DNA of 64,000 bases from Lachnospiraceae bacterium (GTDB lineage Bacteria > Bacillota > Clostridia > Lachnospirales > Lachnospiraceae), in the NCBI GenBank assembly GCA_011959105.1, contig BLLU01000153.1, positions 1 through 64,000 on the forward strand, in the 5' to 3' direction. The first letter of the stretch is position 1; each line of letters opens with the position of its first letter. Below, in pieces: positions 27,438-35,342 of the stretch. Made by a program: the position numbers and the translations under genes. The notes under the pieces were generated by a model. That model did no database searches. It was not told where the DNA came from and saw only the letters and a program-made list of their open reading frames with translations.

Positions 27438-28619
27438 ATGTTTGCAGGCAGATGGATGAAATGGATTGCGGCGGGCTGTTGCCTGGCTTTGCTGGCGGGA
27501 TGCGGTACAGGGAGGAAGGAGGACGCAGCTTCCGGGGAGGGAAAACCTGTTGCGGAGCAGACGCTGCCCGGGGAAGAAGGCAGGGAGGGAGTGTCTGAAC
27601 CTTCTTCAGCGGAGTCGGTTCAAGCGGAGTCTTCTTCGTCGGAGTCGTTCCAGGCTGAATCTGCCTCATCGGATGTGTCCCAGGCTGAATCGTCCTTGTT
27701 GGAGTCGTTCCAGGCTGAATCTGCCTCGTCGGAGTCGTTCCAGGCTGAATCTGTCTCGTCGGAGTCGTTCCAGTCTGAACCGTCCTCGTCGGAGTCAGTT
27801 CAGTCTGAACCGTCCTCGTCGGAGCCAGTTCAGTCTGAACCGTCCTCGTCGGAGCCGGTTCAGCCTGAGCCGTCCTCATCGGAGCCGTCCCAGGGGGAAC
27901 TATCCTCGTCAGAGCCCTCCACGCCCGAATTGCCTGTCCTGCCGCCCCTGCAGGTACAGCCGCCCCTGACCGGCGGCCACATCATTGCCATTGACGCCGG
28001 GCATCAGGCCAGGGGCAACAAAGAGAAGGAACCCCTGGGTCCCGGCAGCGAGGAGATGAAAGCCAAGGTGTCTTCCGGCACCCGGGGCGTGTCAACGGGT
28101 GTCTATGAGTATGAATTGAACCTGACCATTGCCCAGGCGCTGCAGGCAGAGTTGGAGGCCCGGGGCTATACGGTCGTGATGATCCGGGACAGCCATGACG
28201 TGGATATCAGCAACAAGGAACGGGCGGAGACGGCCAACGCTTCCGGGGCCGAAGTGTTTCTGCGCATTCATGCCAACGGCTCCGAAAAAAGCAGCGTCCA
28301 GGGCACGCTGACCATCTGCAATACCGCTTCCAGTCCCTTTAACCCGGGGATCCATGACGAAAGTTATCGCCTGTCCCAGGAGGTGCTGTCCCATATGGTG
28401 GCCCTGATGGGTTCCAAAGACCGGGGGATCTGGGAGACGGATACCATGAGCGGCATAAACTGGTGCACCATCCCGGTGACCATTATAGAGATGGGATACA
28501 TGAGCAATGCGGAGGAGGACGAACGGATGCAGACCGCCGATTACCAAAGCCGGATTGTGCAGGGTATTGCGGACGGGGTGGATGCGTATTTCACAGAGGC
28601 GGACAGTTCCCTTGATTGA
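27438..28619 (+). CDS. Lipoprotein N-acetylmuramoyl-L-alanine amidase with Ser/Glu repeats
   Basis: 393-aa exported cell wall hydrolase. The N terminus is a lipoprotein signal (lipobox LALLAGC, Cys 22). Residues about 56-165 are a tandem 10-residue repeat of the type SSSExxQxEx that probably spans the wall as an unstructured stalk. Residues about 180-388 form an Amidase_3 domain: IIAIDAGHQ (zinc His), YEYELNLTIAQAL (zinc Glu), FLRIHANGS (zinc His) and TIIEMGYMSNAEED (catalytic Glu). It cleaves the bond between muramic acid and the stem peptide. Start ATG 27438 with AGAAAGGG. Confidence 0.93.
   Translation: MFAGRWMKWIAAGCCLALLAGCGTGRKEDAASGEGKPVAEQTLPGEEGREGVSEPSSAESVQAESSSSESFQAESASSDVSQAESSLLESFQAESASSESFQAESVSSESFQSEPSSSESVQSEPSSSEPVQSEPSSSEPVQPEPSSSEPSQGELSSSEPSTPELPVLPPLQVQPPLTGGHIIAIDAGHQARGNKEKEPLGPGSEEMKAKVSSGTRGVSTGVYEYELNLTIAQALQAELEARGYTVVMIRDSHDVDISNKERAETANASGAEVFLRIHANGSEKSSVQGTLTICNTASSPFNPGIHDESYRLSQEVLSHMVALMGSKDRGIWETDTMSGINWCTIPVTIIEMGYMSNAEEDERMQTADYQSRIVQGIADGVDAYFTEADSSLD
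27603..27932 (+). repeat. 30-nt in-frame minisatellite in the amidase gene
   Basis: About eleven imperfect units of 30 nt with the core TCGTCGGAGTCGTTCCAG, coding for Ser/Glu/Gln/Pro repeats. The later units are nearly identical to one another, which suggests recent slippage; the unit number may vary between strains. Confidence 0.9.
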
Positions 28620-28788
28620 CAAGCCCGCCCGGTTGTGCGATAATCATTTTTATATAAACTCAAAATACTGAATTCCCGGAGGATATTTAACCCTGGGCTC
28701 TCTGCTCGGATGTCCGGCCGCCGGGAAATGGATTCTGCAGACTATGTGTCGGCAGGAGATATACAACGCTTGTAACAGGAGGCAGGGC

Positions 28789-29844
28789 ATGGAATATGGG
28801 ACACAAAACAGGAATATACAATATGACCTGCTGAGGATACTGGCGGCGTTCAGCGTGGTGATGCTCCACAGCGCGGCCCAGCACTGGTATGATCTGCCCA
28901 TCGACGGCCCGGCGTGGAAGACGGTCAACGCCTATGACGCCTGTTTCCGATTCGGCGTGCCCATATTTGTAATGATCAGCGGAGCCATTTTTCTGGATCC
29001 GAAGCGGGAATTGGATGTGAAGCGTCTCTACAGGCATAATATGCTGCGCCTTGCCGTGATCTATCTGCTCTGGGGAGCGGCATATGGTCTGATGGACTGC
29101 TATCATTATGGCTTTGCCAATCTGACCTGGAAGGATATCCTGAAAGAGATGGCGTCAGGGCGTTATCATCTGTGGTATCTGCCTATGCTGGTGGGGATTT
29201 ATGCGCTGCTGCCGGTGCTGCGGAGCTGGGTGCTGCAGGCCCGGAAGCAGAATCTGCAGTATTTTCTGGCTCTGTTCGCAGTACTGCAGGTGCTTCGTGT
29301 TACGGCTTTGGCCTTTGTAAAAAATGATCAGCTTCGGCATCTGCTGAGCCTGGGGGAAATTCCCATGGTTTGCGGTTATCTGGGGTATTTTGTACTGGGC
29401 TATTATTTGGTGCATATAGGGATTCCCCGTAAAACTCATAAAATATTTTATCTGGCGGCGCTTCCCTGCGCAGCGCTGAACATTCTGATCAGCACCCTTC
29501 AGACCGCCCGGGACGGCGTTCCCAACGGCGGGATCTATGACGGTTTCTGTCTTTTCACATTCCTGCTTGTGATTGCCGTATTCCTGTTTTTCACGGAGGG
29601 AATCAAGAACCACAAATGGGGCAAGGGCAGCGCCGCCGTGATAGCAGAGCTGTCTAAGGGGACGCTGGGTATCTATCTGCTTCATATCGGGGTAATGGAA
29701 CTGCTGGAAGCCAGGGGCATCCACAGCGCCATGATGCCGGTGGCGGTGGGAGTTCCCCTGCTGGCCCTGCTGGTTTTTGCGCTTTGCTATGGGATTTCAG
29801 CGCTGCTGCGGCGGATTCCCTGGGTAGGACGGTACCTTTGCTGA
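28789..29844 (+). CDS. Acyltransferase 3 family membrane protein
   Basis: 351-aa polytopic membrane protein of the Acyl_transf_3 (OafA/YrhL-like) family that O-acylates surface sugars or other membrane substrates. The N-terminal signature is YDLLRILAAFSVVMLHSAAQHW, with the conserved catalytic-type His. RFGVPIFVMISGAIFL and HLWYLPMLVGIYALLPVL follow, and about ten transmembrane segments are evident. No SGNH extension is present. The ATG at 28789 has an AGGAGG site. Acceptor unknown. Confidence 0.85.
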   Translation: MEYGTQNRNIQYDLLRILAAFSVVMLHSAAQHWYDLPIDGPAWKTVNAYDACFRFGVPIFVMISGAIFLDPKRELDVKRLYRHNMLRLAVIYLLWGAAYGLMDCYHYGFANLTWKDILKEMASGRYHLWYLPMLVGIYALLPVLRSWVLQARKQNLQYFLALFAVLQVLRVTALAFVKNDQLRHLLSLGEIPMVCGYLGYFVLGYYLVHIGIPRKTHKIFYLAALPCAALNILISTLQTARDGVPNGGIYDGFCLFTFLLVIAVFLFFTEGIKNHKWGKGSAAVIAELSKGTLGIYLLHIGVMELLEARGIHSAMMPVAVGVPLLALLVFALCYGISALLRRIPWVGRYLC

Positions 29845-29918
29845 GCCCTGGACAGCCCCGGACCCGGGGCATGAGGAGCAGATTGGGAAACTCACAGAAT
29901 CAGGAGGATGCAGGAAAA

Positions 29919-30638
29919 ATGTATCTATTTAAGAGCCAAATACGGTATAGCGAGTGCGACAGTCAGGCCAGGCTGAGTCTGGCCGGGCTGCTGAACTACT
30001 TTCAAGATTGTTCCACTTTTCAGTCGGAGGTCCTGGGGGTGGGAGGCAAATATCTGAAGGAAAACAATCTGGTGTGGGTGCTGTCCTCCTGGCAGATCGT
30101 GGTAAACCGCTATCCGGGCCTGTGCGAGGAGGTGGAGACGGGGACTTTTCCCTATGGCTTCAAGGGCTGTTTCGGATATCGTAATTTCTTTATGCGGACT
30201 GCGGAGGGGGAAACACTGGCCCAGGCCAACTCCCTGTGGACCCTGCTGAATCTGGAACAGCAGACCATGGCCCATCCCACAGAGCGGATGAAGGAAGTCT
30301 ACGAAATTCAGGACAAACTGCCCATGGAATACGCCTCCAGGAAGATTGCCGTGCCGGAGGACGGCATGTATGAGGAACCGATTGTGGTGAAAAAGCATCA
30401 TCTGGACACCAATCATCATGTAAACAACGGACAGTTTGTGGATATGGCCATGAACAGCCTGCCGGAGGACTTCGCCATCCGGCAGATGCGGGCAGAATAC
30501 AGGATGCAGGCCCATCTGGGGGACGAACTGATTCCCTATGTGGTCAGGACTCCCGGACTGTGCGTGGTATCGTTGCGCAGTCCGGAGGGAAAACCCTATG
30601 CGGTGGTGGAATTTATGTCAAATGAGATGCCAGGTTGA
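29919..30638 (+). CDS. Acyl-ACP thioesterase
   Basis: 239-aa double-hotdog enzyme of the FatA/FatB-like bacterial family that hydrolyses acyl-ACP to free fatty acid. It has IRYSECDSQARLSLAGLLNYFQDCS at the N-terminal hotdog, WVLSSWQIVVNRYP, and HHLDTNHHVNNGQFVDMAM with the Asn/His catalytic residues. The ATG at 29919 is taken as start because it opens directly on the first hotdog strand; a longer in-frame extension back to 29784 overlaps the acyltransferase gene and is not family-like. Confidence 0.9.
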   Translation: MYLFKSQIRYSECDSQARLSLAGLLNYFQDCSTFQSEVLGVGGKYLKENNLVWVLSSWQIVVNRYPGLCEEVETGTFPYGFKGCFGYRNFFMRTAEGETLAQANSLWTLLNLEQQTMAHPTERMKEVYEIQDKLPMEYASRKIAVPEDGMYEEPIVVKKHHLDTNHHVNNGQFVDMAMNSLPEDFAIRQMRAEYRMQAHLGDELIPYVVRTPGLCVVSLRSPEGKPYAVVEFMSNEMPG

Positions 30639-30668
30639 AAAGCCGGAGGCATTCGGAGAGAGGAAAAG

Positions 30669-31502
30669 ATGAAATTAGGAGAAAAACAAATTTTATATGT
30701 GGTAAAAAGGGTGGAATTCGGGGTGTATCTGGCCGAACACCACAACGATACGGAGGAAAGAGTGCTGCTGCCGGCCAAACAGGTGCCGCCGGATACGGGC
30801 ATTGGAGATCAACTGGAAGTCTTTTTGTATAAGGATTCCAAGGACCGGATGATTGCCACCACCAATTCCCCCAGGCTGGTAATGGGGCAGGTGGCCGAAC
30901 TCACGGTGGCCCAGACCGGCAAGATCGGGGCTTTTCTGGACTGGGGCCTGGAGAAGGATCTGCTGCTGCCTTTCCGCCAACAGGTGAAGCGGGTAAAGGA
31001 AGGGGAGAAAGTACTGGTATCCCTCTATATCGACAAGAGCCAGCGCCTGTGCGCCACCATGAATGTTTACCACAATCTGCGCTCCGACAGCCCTTATCAC
31101 ACGGATGATCAGGTGGTGGGCCGGGCCTATGCCTCCAGTGACGAGTATGGCGTGTTTGTGGCCGTGGACAATCAATATTCCGCCCTGATCCCCAAAAAGG
31201 AACTTTATGGGCAGGTGACGCTGGGAGAGGATCTGCGGGCCAGGGTTTCCAAAGTACAGCCTGACGGCAGGCTGGTACTGAGCATCCGGGAGAAAGGCTA
31301 TCTGCAGATCCAGGAGGACGCGGAACGGCTGCTGGAGATTCTGGACAGCTACGAGGGGGTGCTTCCCTTCAATGACAAAGTATCCCCGGCCATTATCCTG
31401 CGGGAGACGGGAATGAGCAAAAACGAGTTTAAGCGGGCGGTGGGCAATCTGCTTAAGGCAGGGAAAATACAGATTACGGAAAAGGTAATACGGAGAATAT
31501 GA
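30669..31502 (+). CDS. S1 RNA-binding protein, CvfB/YitL family
   Basis: 277 aa. Several OB-fold S1-like domains (GKIGAFLDWGLEKDLLLPF is the clearest) and a C-terminal winged helix (PAIILRETGMSKNEFKRAVGNLLKAGKI). CvfB homologues affect virulence factor expression and cell shape genes in other Firmicutes; the direct target here is unknown. It overlaps the next gene by four bases (ATGA), so the two are translationally coupled. Confidence 0.9.
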   Translation: MKLGEKQILYVVKRVEFGVYLAEHHNDTEERVLLPAKQVPPDTGIGDQLEVFLYKDSKDRMIATTNSPRLVMGQVAELTVAQTGKIGAFLDWGLEKDLLLPFRQQVKRVKEGEKVLVSLYIDKSQRLCATMNVYHNLRSDSPYHTDDQVVGRAYASSDEYGVFVAVDNQYSALIPKKELYGQVTLGEDLRARVSKVQPDGRLVLSIREKGYLQIQEDAERLLEILDSYEGVLPFNDKVSPAIILRETGMSKNEFKRAVGNLLKAGKIQITEKVIRRI

Positions 31503-32422
31503 ACATAAAAAAAGCCAACTGGATGTTTCTGGCGCTGGTGATATCCCATGCGGGGCTGAATCTGCTGGCGGCCTGCACATCGCTGATGGATGCGGTGGTG
31601 CAGAATGTGGCGTTGAATATCATAGTGTCGGAGATCACGATCTGGCTTCCGGCAGTGGTGTTTCTGCTGGCGGGCAAAATCCGCCCTGCGGCTTACTGCC
31701 GTCTGAAAAAAGTCCGGGTTTCCACGATGCTGATGACGGTGCTGTTCACATTGCTGTTGGAACCCCTGATCACGGTGGTCAATGCCGTCTCCATGTTGTT
31801 TGTGGAAAATACGGTGGCGGGCCTTAGTCCGCAGATCCTGCAGTTACCCCTGTGGGGGATGCTTCTGGGCATTGCGGTATATGCCCCTTTTGCGGAGGAA
31901 CTGGCCTTCAGGGGCGTGCTCTACCAGAGCTACCGGCAGCAGGGAAACCGATGGAAGGCTTTGCTGCTCACAAGTCTATTGTTCGGCTTGATGCATATGA
32001 ACTTAAACCAGGCCTGCTATGCTTTTGTGATCGGTATTGCTCTGGCCCTGCTGGTGGAGGCCACAGACAGCATGATTCCGGCCTTTATCGCCCACTTTTG
32101 CGTAAACGGCCTGTCCACGGTGCTGATGTATGCCATGGAGGATGTGGTGGCCGCGGATATACCGGATATAATGGAAGCGGCGGAGAGCGGTCTGGGGGCA
32201 GAGTCGCTTTTGTTGATAATCTGCCTGTATACAGTGATTGCCACCGCCTGCACCCCCCTGGCGGGATGCGTCCTGGCCTGGATAGCCGGGCGTGAAGGGC
32301 GTAAGGAGGCCCTTCGGGAACTTTGGCGCAGCCGTAAGGAGAAAGGGGCCAGGCTGATGAGCATTCCTCTGGTTCTGGGAATCCTGATTTGTGTGGTCAT
32401 GATCCTGCTGCAGTTCTTATAG
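31499..32422 (+). CDS. CPBP family intramembrane metalloprotease
   Basis: 307-aa polytopic protein of the CAAX prenyl protease/bacteriocin-processing (CPBP, Abi) family. The three motifs are present: EELAFRGVLYQSY (EExxxR), FGLMHMNLNQ (FxxxH) and AHFCVNG. Such proteases cleave membrane-embedded substrates or confer self-immunity to bacteriocins. Start overlaps the CvfB stop. A long C-terminal region with two more hydrophobic segments follows the catalytic part. Confidence 0.88.
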   Translation: MNIKKANWMFLALVISHAGLNLLAACTSLMDAVVQNVALNIIVSEITIWLPAVVFLLAGKIRPAAYCRLKKVRVSTMLMTVLFTLLLEPLITVVNAVSMLFVENTVAGLSPQILQLPLWGMLLGIAVYAPFAEELAFRGVLYQSYRQQGNRWKALLLTSLLFGLMHMNLNQACYAFVIGIALALLVEATDSMIPAFIAHFCVNGLSTVLMYAMEDVVAADIPDIMEAAESGLGAESLLLIICLYTVIATACTPLAGCVLAWIAGREGRKEALRELWRSRKEKGARLMSIPLVLGILICVVMILLQFL

Positions 32423-32433
32423 GTTCATGCGAG

Positions 32434-32637
32434 GTTGATTTTGTAATTGATACACGCGAACGGATCGTTCCGATAGAAGTAAAGGCAGAGGTGAATCTCA
32501 AAGCAAAGAGCCTGAAGATCTATCAGGAAAAGTTTTCACCCAAGGTATCTGTTCGCGCTTCGATGGCAGATTTCAAAAAGGAAGATTGGCTTACAAATCT
32601 GCCGCTGTATGCAATAAATCAGATTACCCAAATATAA
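32434..32637 (+). pseudogene. C-terminal remnant of a DUF4143/AAA-type ATPase gene
   Basis: The reading frame from about 32434 gives CEVDFVIDTRERIVPIEVKAE and ends WLTNLPLYAINQITQI, matching the extreme C terminus of the AAA + DUF4143 proteins (PD-(D/E)xK-like core EVDF...EVK). The ATPase and most of DUF4143 are absent, there is no ribosome binding site and no sensible start. It lies right after the CPBP gene stop and is more AT-rich. It is taken as a decayed fragment left by deletion. Confidence 0.75.
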
Positions 32638-32726
32638 TCGGATGCTTGATTAAGCCGAACAGAATATCCTTTTCGCGGCGGCGTAACAGCAGAAGGAACT
32701 GAAAAAGGAGTGGGAGAAAAATAAAG

Positions 32727-33656
32727 ATGCGGATGTTAAGTGTGATTGTACCCTGTTATAACGAGGAGGAATCCGTGGCGGATTTCTATCAGGAACTGAT
32801 GAAGAACGATGCTTTTTTCAAGGAGAAGGAACTGGAGGTGGAAGTACTCTTCATCGACGATGGTTCCCGGGACAATACAGCGGCGGAGGTGAAAAAGCTG
32901 CGGGAGGCGGACCCCAGGGTGCGCCTGATTTCTTTTTCCCGGAATTTCGGGAAGGAGGCGGGCATATACGCGGGTCTGGAAAAATCCCGGGGAGACTATG
33001 CAGTTCTGATGGATGTGGACCTGCAGGATCCCCCCTCCCTGCTGCCGGAGATGTACTCCTATGTGGAGCAGGGTTATGACTCTGTGGCCACCAGGCGGGT
33101 AAACCGCAAGGGAGAGCCTCCGATCCGGTCCTTGTTTGCCAGGATGTTTTATCGGCTGATGAAGCGTATCTCCCGGACGGAGATCATGGACGGAGCCAGG
33201 GACTATCGGCTGATGACCCGGCAGATGGTGGACGCCATTCTGCAGATGCAGGAGTATAACCGCTTCACCAAGGGCATCTACGGCTGGGTGGGTTTTAAGA
33301 CCAGATGGATTGAGTATGAGAATGTGGAGCGGGCCAAGGGAGAGACCAAGTGGAATTTCTGGAAGCTGCTGATCTATTCCCTGGAGGGCATCACGGCTTT
33401 TTCCACCGTGCCTCTGAGCATCGCCTCCGTCATGGGGGTGTTGTTCTGCGTGCTGGCTTTCGCACTGATCCTCTTTATCATAGTGCGCACCAGCATCTTC
33501 GGAGACCCGGTGTCGGGCTGGCCTTCCCTGGTGTGCATTATCTCCCTGGTCAGCGGCGTACAGTTGTTCTGTATGGGCATCATCGGGCAGTATCTGGCCA
33601 AGACATATCTGGAGGTTAAAAGGCGTCCGATTTATATTGTAAAGGAGGAATTATAG
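32727..33656 (+). CDS. GtrB/DPM1-like family 2 glycosyltransferase
   Basis: 309 aa. GT-A domain with LSVIVPCYNEEESV, the VLFIDDGSRDNT and the metal-binding MDVDLQDPP, then two C-terminal membrane helices (about 235-260 and 270-295). Enzymes of this class load a hexose onto undecaprenyl phosphate at the cytoplasmic face for later transfer outside. The ATG at 32727 may be two codons upstream of another (32733). It opens the polysaccharide region but its spacing from the next glycan gene suggests its own transcript. Confidence 0.9.
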   Translation: MRMLSVIVPCYNEEESVADFYQELMKNDAFFKEKELEVEVLFIDDGSRDNTAAEVKKLREADPRVRLISFSRNFGKEAGIYAGLEKSRGDYAVLMDVDLQDPPSLLPEMYSYVEQGYDSVATRRVNRKGEPPIRSLFARMFYRLMKRISRTEIMDGARDYRLMTRQMVDAILQMQEYNRFTKGIYGWVGFKTRWIEYENVERAKGETKWNFWKLLIYSLEGITAFSTVPLSIASVMGVLFCVLAFALILFIIVRTSIFGDPVSGWPSLVCIISLVSGVQLFCMGIIGQYLAKTYLEVKRRPIYIVKEEL

Positions 33657-33803
33657 CAGATATTGTGGGTTCTTGATGCTTTTCTCAGATATATGGTGGT
33701 TTCTGCGACAAAAACATCTATACATTTTTCGACAGATATGATATGATTAGTGCAATCAATTACAGTAAGGGGCAGTACTCGACATATGAAAGGGGAATTC
33801 ATT
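33657..33803 (+). promoter_or_regulatory. Region with a Spo0A-box-like site before the Spo0A-C gene
   Basis: TTCGACA (33728-33734) is an exact match to the Spo0A box core. TGCGACA (33704-33710) and CTCGACA (33778-33784) are one-mismatch versions in the same orientation. TATGAT (33742-33747) can serve as -10. This suggests binding by Spo0A or by the product of the downstream gene itself. Confidence 0.4.
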
Positions 33804-34227
33804 ATGGACATTTCTGCTGTAAAAGATTACGAACTGGAGTGCTACATCACGGAGATCATGCTGGACATAGGCGTTCCCGCACACCTGAAAGGATATCATT
33901 ATCTGCGTGATGCCATTCTGCTCTCGGGCAGGGATATGGAGGTGGTGAGCAGTGTGACCAAACTGCTGTATCCCACCATAGCAAAACACTTTAAGACTAC
34001 GGATCAAAAGGTCGAGCGAGCTATTCGCAACGCAATCGAAGTGTCTTGGACGAGGGGAAACGTCGAGACATTTGAAAAACTTTTTGGATATTCCGCGCAG
34101 CAGGGCAAAAGCCGACCGACCAACAGTGAATACATAGCCAGAATCGCGGACAAAATGCGGCTGGATATGAAAGCGAGGTAGGGAACTGAAACACGCCGCT
34201 GCTACTGAGAATCCGTACTGCCCCTTA
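33766..34227. repeat. 13-nt inverted repeat flanking the Spo0A-C gene
   Basis: TAAGGGGCAGTAC (33766-33778) and its exact reverse complement GTACTGCCCCTTA (34215-34227) lie on either side of the small gene, one in its 5' leader and the other just before its terminator. Confidence 0.75.
33804..34181 (+). CDS. Stand-alone Spo0A C-terminal DNA-binding domain protein
   Basis: 125-aa protein that is essentially the effector domain of the sporulation regulator Spo0A: LECYITEIMLDIGVPAHLKGYHYLRDAILL, then LYPTIAKHFKTTDQKVERAIRNAIEVSWTRG, which is the recognition-helix region. The receiver domain is missing. Without a phosphoacceptor it may bind Spo0A boxes constitutively or interfere with Spo0A. Codon use and slightly lower GC than the neighbours fit an accessory gene. 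Start ATG 33804 with AAGGGGAA. Not a fragment by decay: it has its own control region and terminator. Confidence 0.88.
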   Translation: MDISAVKDYELECYITEIMLDIGVPAHLKGYHYLRDAILLSGRDMEVVSSVTKLLYPTIAKHFKTTDQKVERAIRNAIEVSWTRGNVETFEKLFGYSAQQGKSRPTNSEYIARIADKMRLDMKAR

Positions 34228-34232
34228 TGGGG

Positions 34233-34261
34233 AAAAAGAGACTGTACCAAGTCTCTTTTTT
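34233..34261 (+). terminator. Terminator after the Spo0A-C gene
   Basis: AAAGAGACT (34235-34243) pairs with AGTCTCTTT (34250-34258), and T residues follow. Confidence 0.85.
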
Positions 34262-34263
34262 AG

Positions 34264-34293
34264 TTGTTCAAAACAGGAAATATGTGGTATACT
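34264..34293 (+). promoter_or_regulatory. Promoter of the polysaccharide locus, first part
   Basis: TATACT (34288-34293) with an extended -10 TGG and a weak TTGTTC (34264-34269) at 18 nt. It contains AGGAAATATGTGGTATACTAT, the motif shared with the uppP and dnaJ upstream regions. Confidence 0.6.
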
Positions 34294-34328
34294 ATCTAAA
34301 AATATGAGAGAAAGGGGCTGACCGCTGC

Positions 34329-35342
34329 ATGGTTATCCTTTTATGGTTTTTGCTGGCCGTGGGGCCCTGGCTGATCGGGGCGGGGGTCTGGGCCGTATTG
34401 GGCAGAAAGGCTTCCAACCTGGTGCATATGACAGATGCCTGGATTACCGGCAGCCTGTGCTGCATCGGTCTGGCGCAGGTACTGCATCTGCTGGGAGCCT
34501 TTGGGCATTTGTCTTTGAGTCGTCTGCTGATGCTGTGGCGCGTAAGCCTGGCTGTACTGGGTATATTGGCTCTGGCGGTGGTGGCAGTTACCCGGCACAG
34601 GCACAGGGAGCGCTTTCGGATACTGCCCCAGAAGGGCGGCAGTTTTCTGCTGCCCGGCATATTCCTGCTGACGGTGCTGTTCCAGGCCGTCTATGTATAT
34701 TGTATGCCTGCCGTGACAGCCCCGGGGGATATCACGGTGGAGACCCTGCATAGCTTTCTGGCCACGGACGGGATTTACCTGGTGAACCCGCTGACGGGAC
34801 AGGCCTACGTTCAGGGGATGTCCCTGCGGTACAAGATTTTGGGCCTGCCCACTCTGTATACCCTGCTGGCCGCCTCCTTTCCCGTGGACGGTGCGGTGCT
34901 GGTGCAGAATCTGATGCCGGTGGTGGTGCTGGCCGGGTCCTATATGGCATATTATCGCATTGCCAGGCTGCTGTTCGGCAGTGATCTGCGGAAAAAGTAC
35001 CTGTTCCTGATCCTTGTGGGCATGATTTTCTGGTGCGGTGAAGGCGCGGTCTGGCTGGACGGATATGCGGCCCTGCACGGCGCCTGGCTGGGAACCTCCA
35101 TCCGAAATCTGGTATTGCTGCCCTATGCCCTGTCTCTGGGCCTGGAGAGGGATCTGCGCCGTACCTGGCCGGGGATGGTGCTGTGTGTGCTGGCGGAAGC
35201 CTGCGTCTGCTGGACTTTCAACGGCCTGGGGACGTGTCTGCTCCTGCTGGCGGTCATGGGAGCGGTTTATAAGGCGGCGGGCTGGGGGCCCTTTTTGCGT
35301 CTGCGCGCCCGGATCCTGGAGGGAGAGGGGGGACGGCCATGA
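34329..35342 (+). CDS. Polytopic membrane protein (DUF6077-like), N-terminal partner
   Basis: 337 aa with about nine membrane helices and a large periplasmic-type loop (APGDITVETLHSFLATDGIYLVNPLTGQAYVQGM). This organisation resembles DUF6077 proteins found in clostridial polysaccharide loci and, more distantly, GT-C glycosyltransferases. Function unknown. Its last bases overlap the start of the next membrane gene (ATGA), and the two may together correspond to one longer protein in relatives. Confidence 0.6.
   Translation: MVILLWFLLAVGPWLIGAGVWAVLGRKASNLVHMTDAWITGSLCCIGLAQVLHLLGAFGHLSLSRLLMLWRVSLAVLGILALAVVAVTRHRHRERFRILPQKGGSFLLPGIFLLTVLFQAVYVYCMPAVTAPGDITVETLHSFLATDGIYLVNPLTGQAYVQGMSLRYKILGLPTLYTLLAASFPVDGAVLVQNLMPVVVLAGSYMAYYRIARLLFGSDLRKKYLFLILVGMIFWCGEGAVWLDGYAALHGAWLGTSIRNLVLLPYALSLGLERDLRRTWPGMVLCVLAEACVCWTFNGLGTCLLLLAVMGAVYKAAGWGPFLRLRARILEGEGGRP

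Noticed and set aside
27343..27879. Thr/Gln/Pro repeat protein on the - strand opposite the amidase
   Set aside because: It is the mirror reading of the 30-nt repeats, without a ribosome binding site, and the + strand frame has a lipobox and full amidase domain.
27603..27932. CRISPR-like array
   Set aside because: Repeats are contiguous 30-nt units without spacers and lie in a coding frame.
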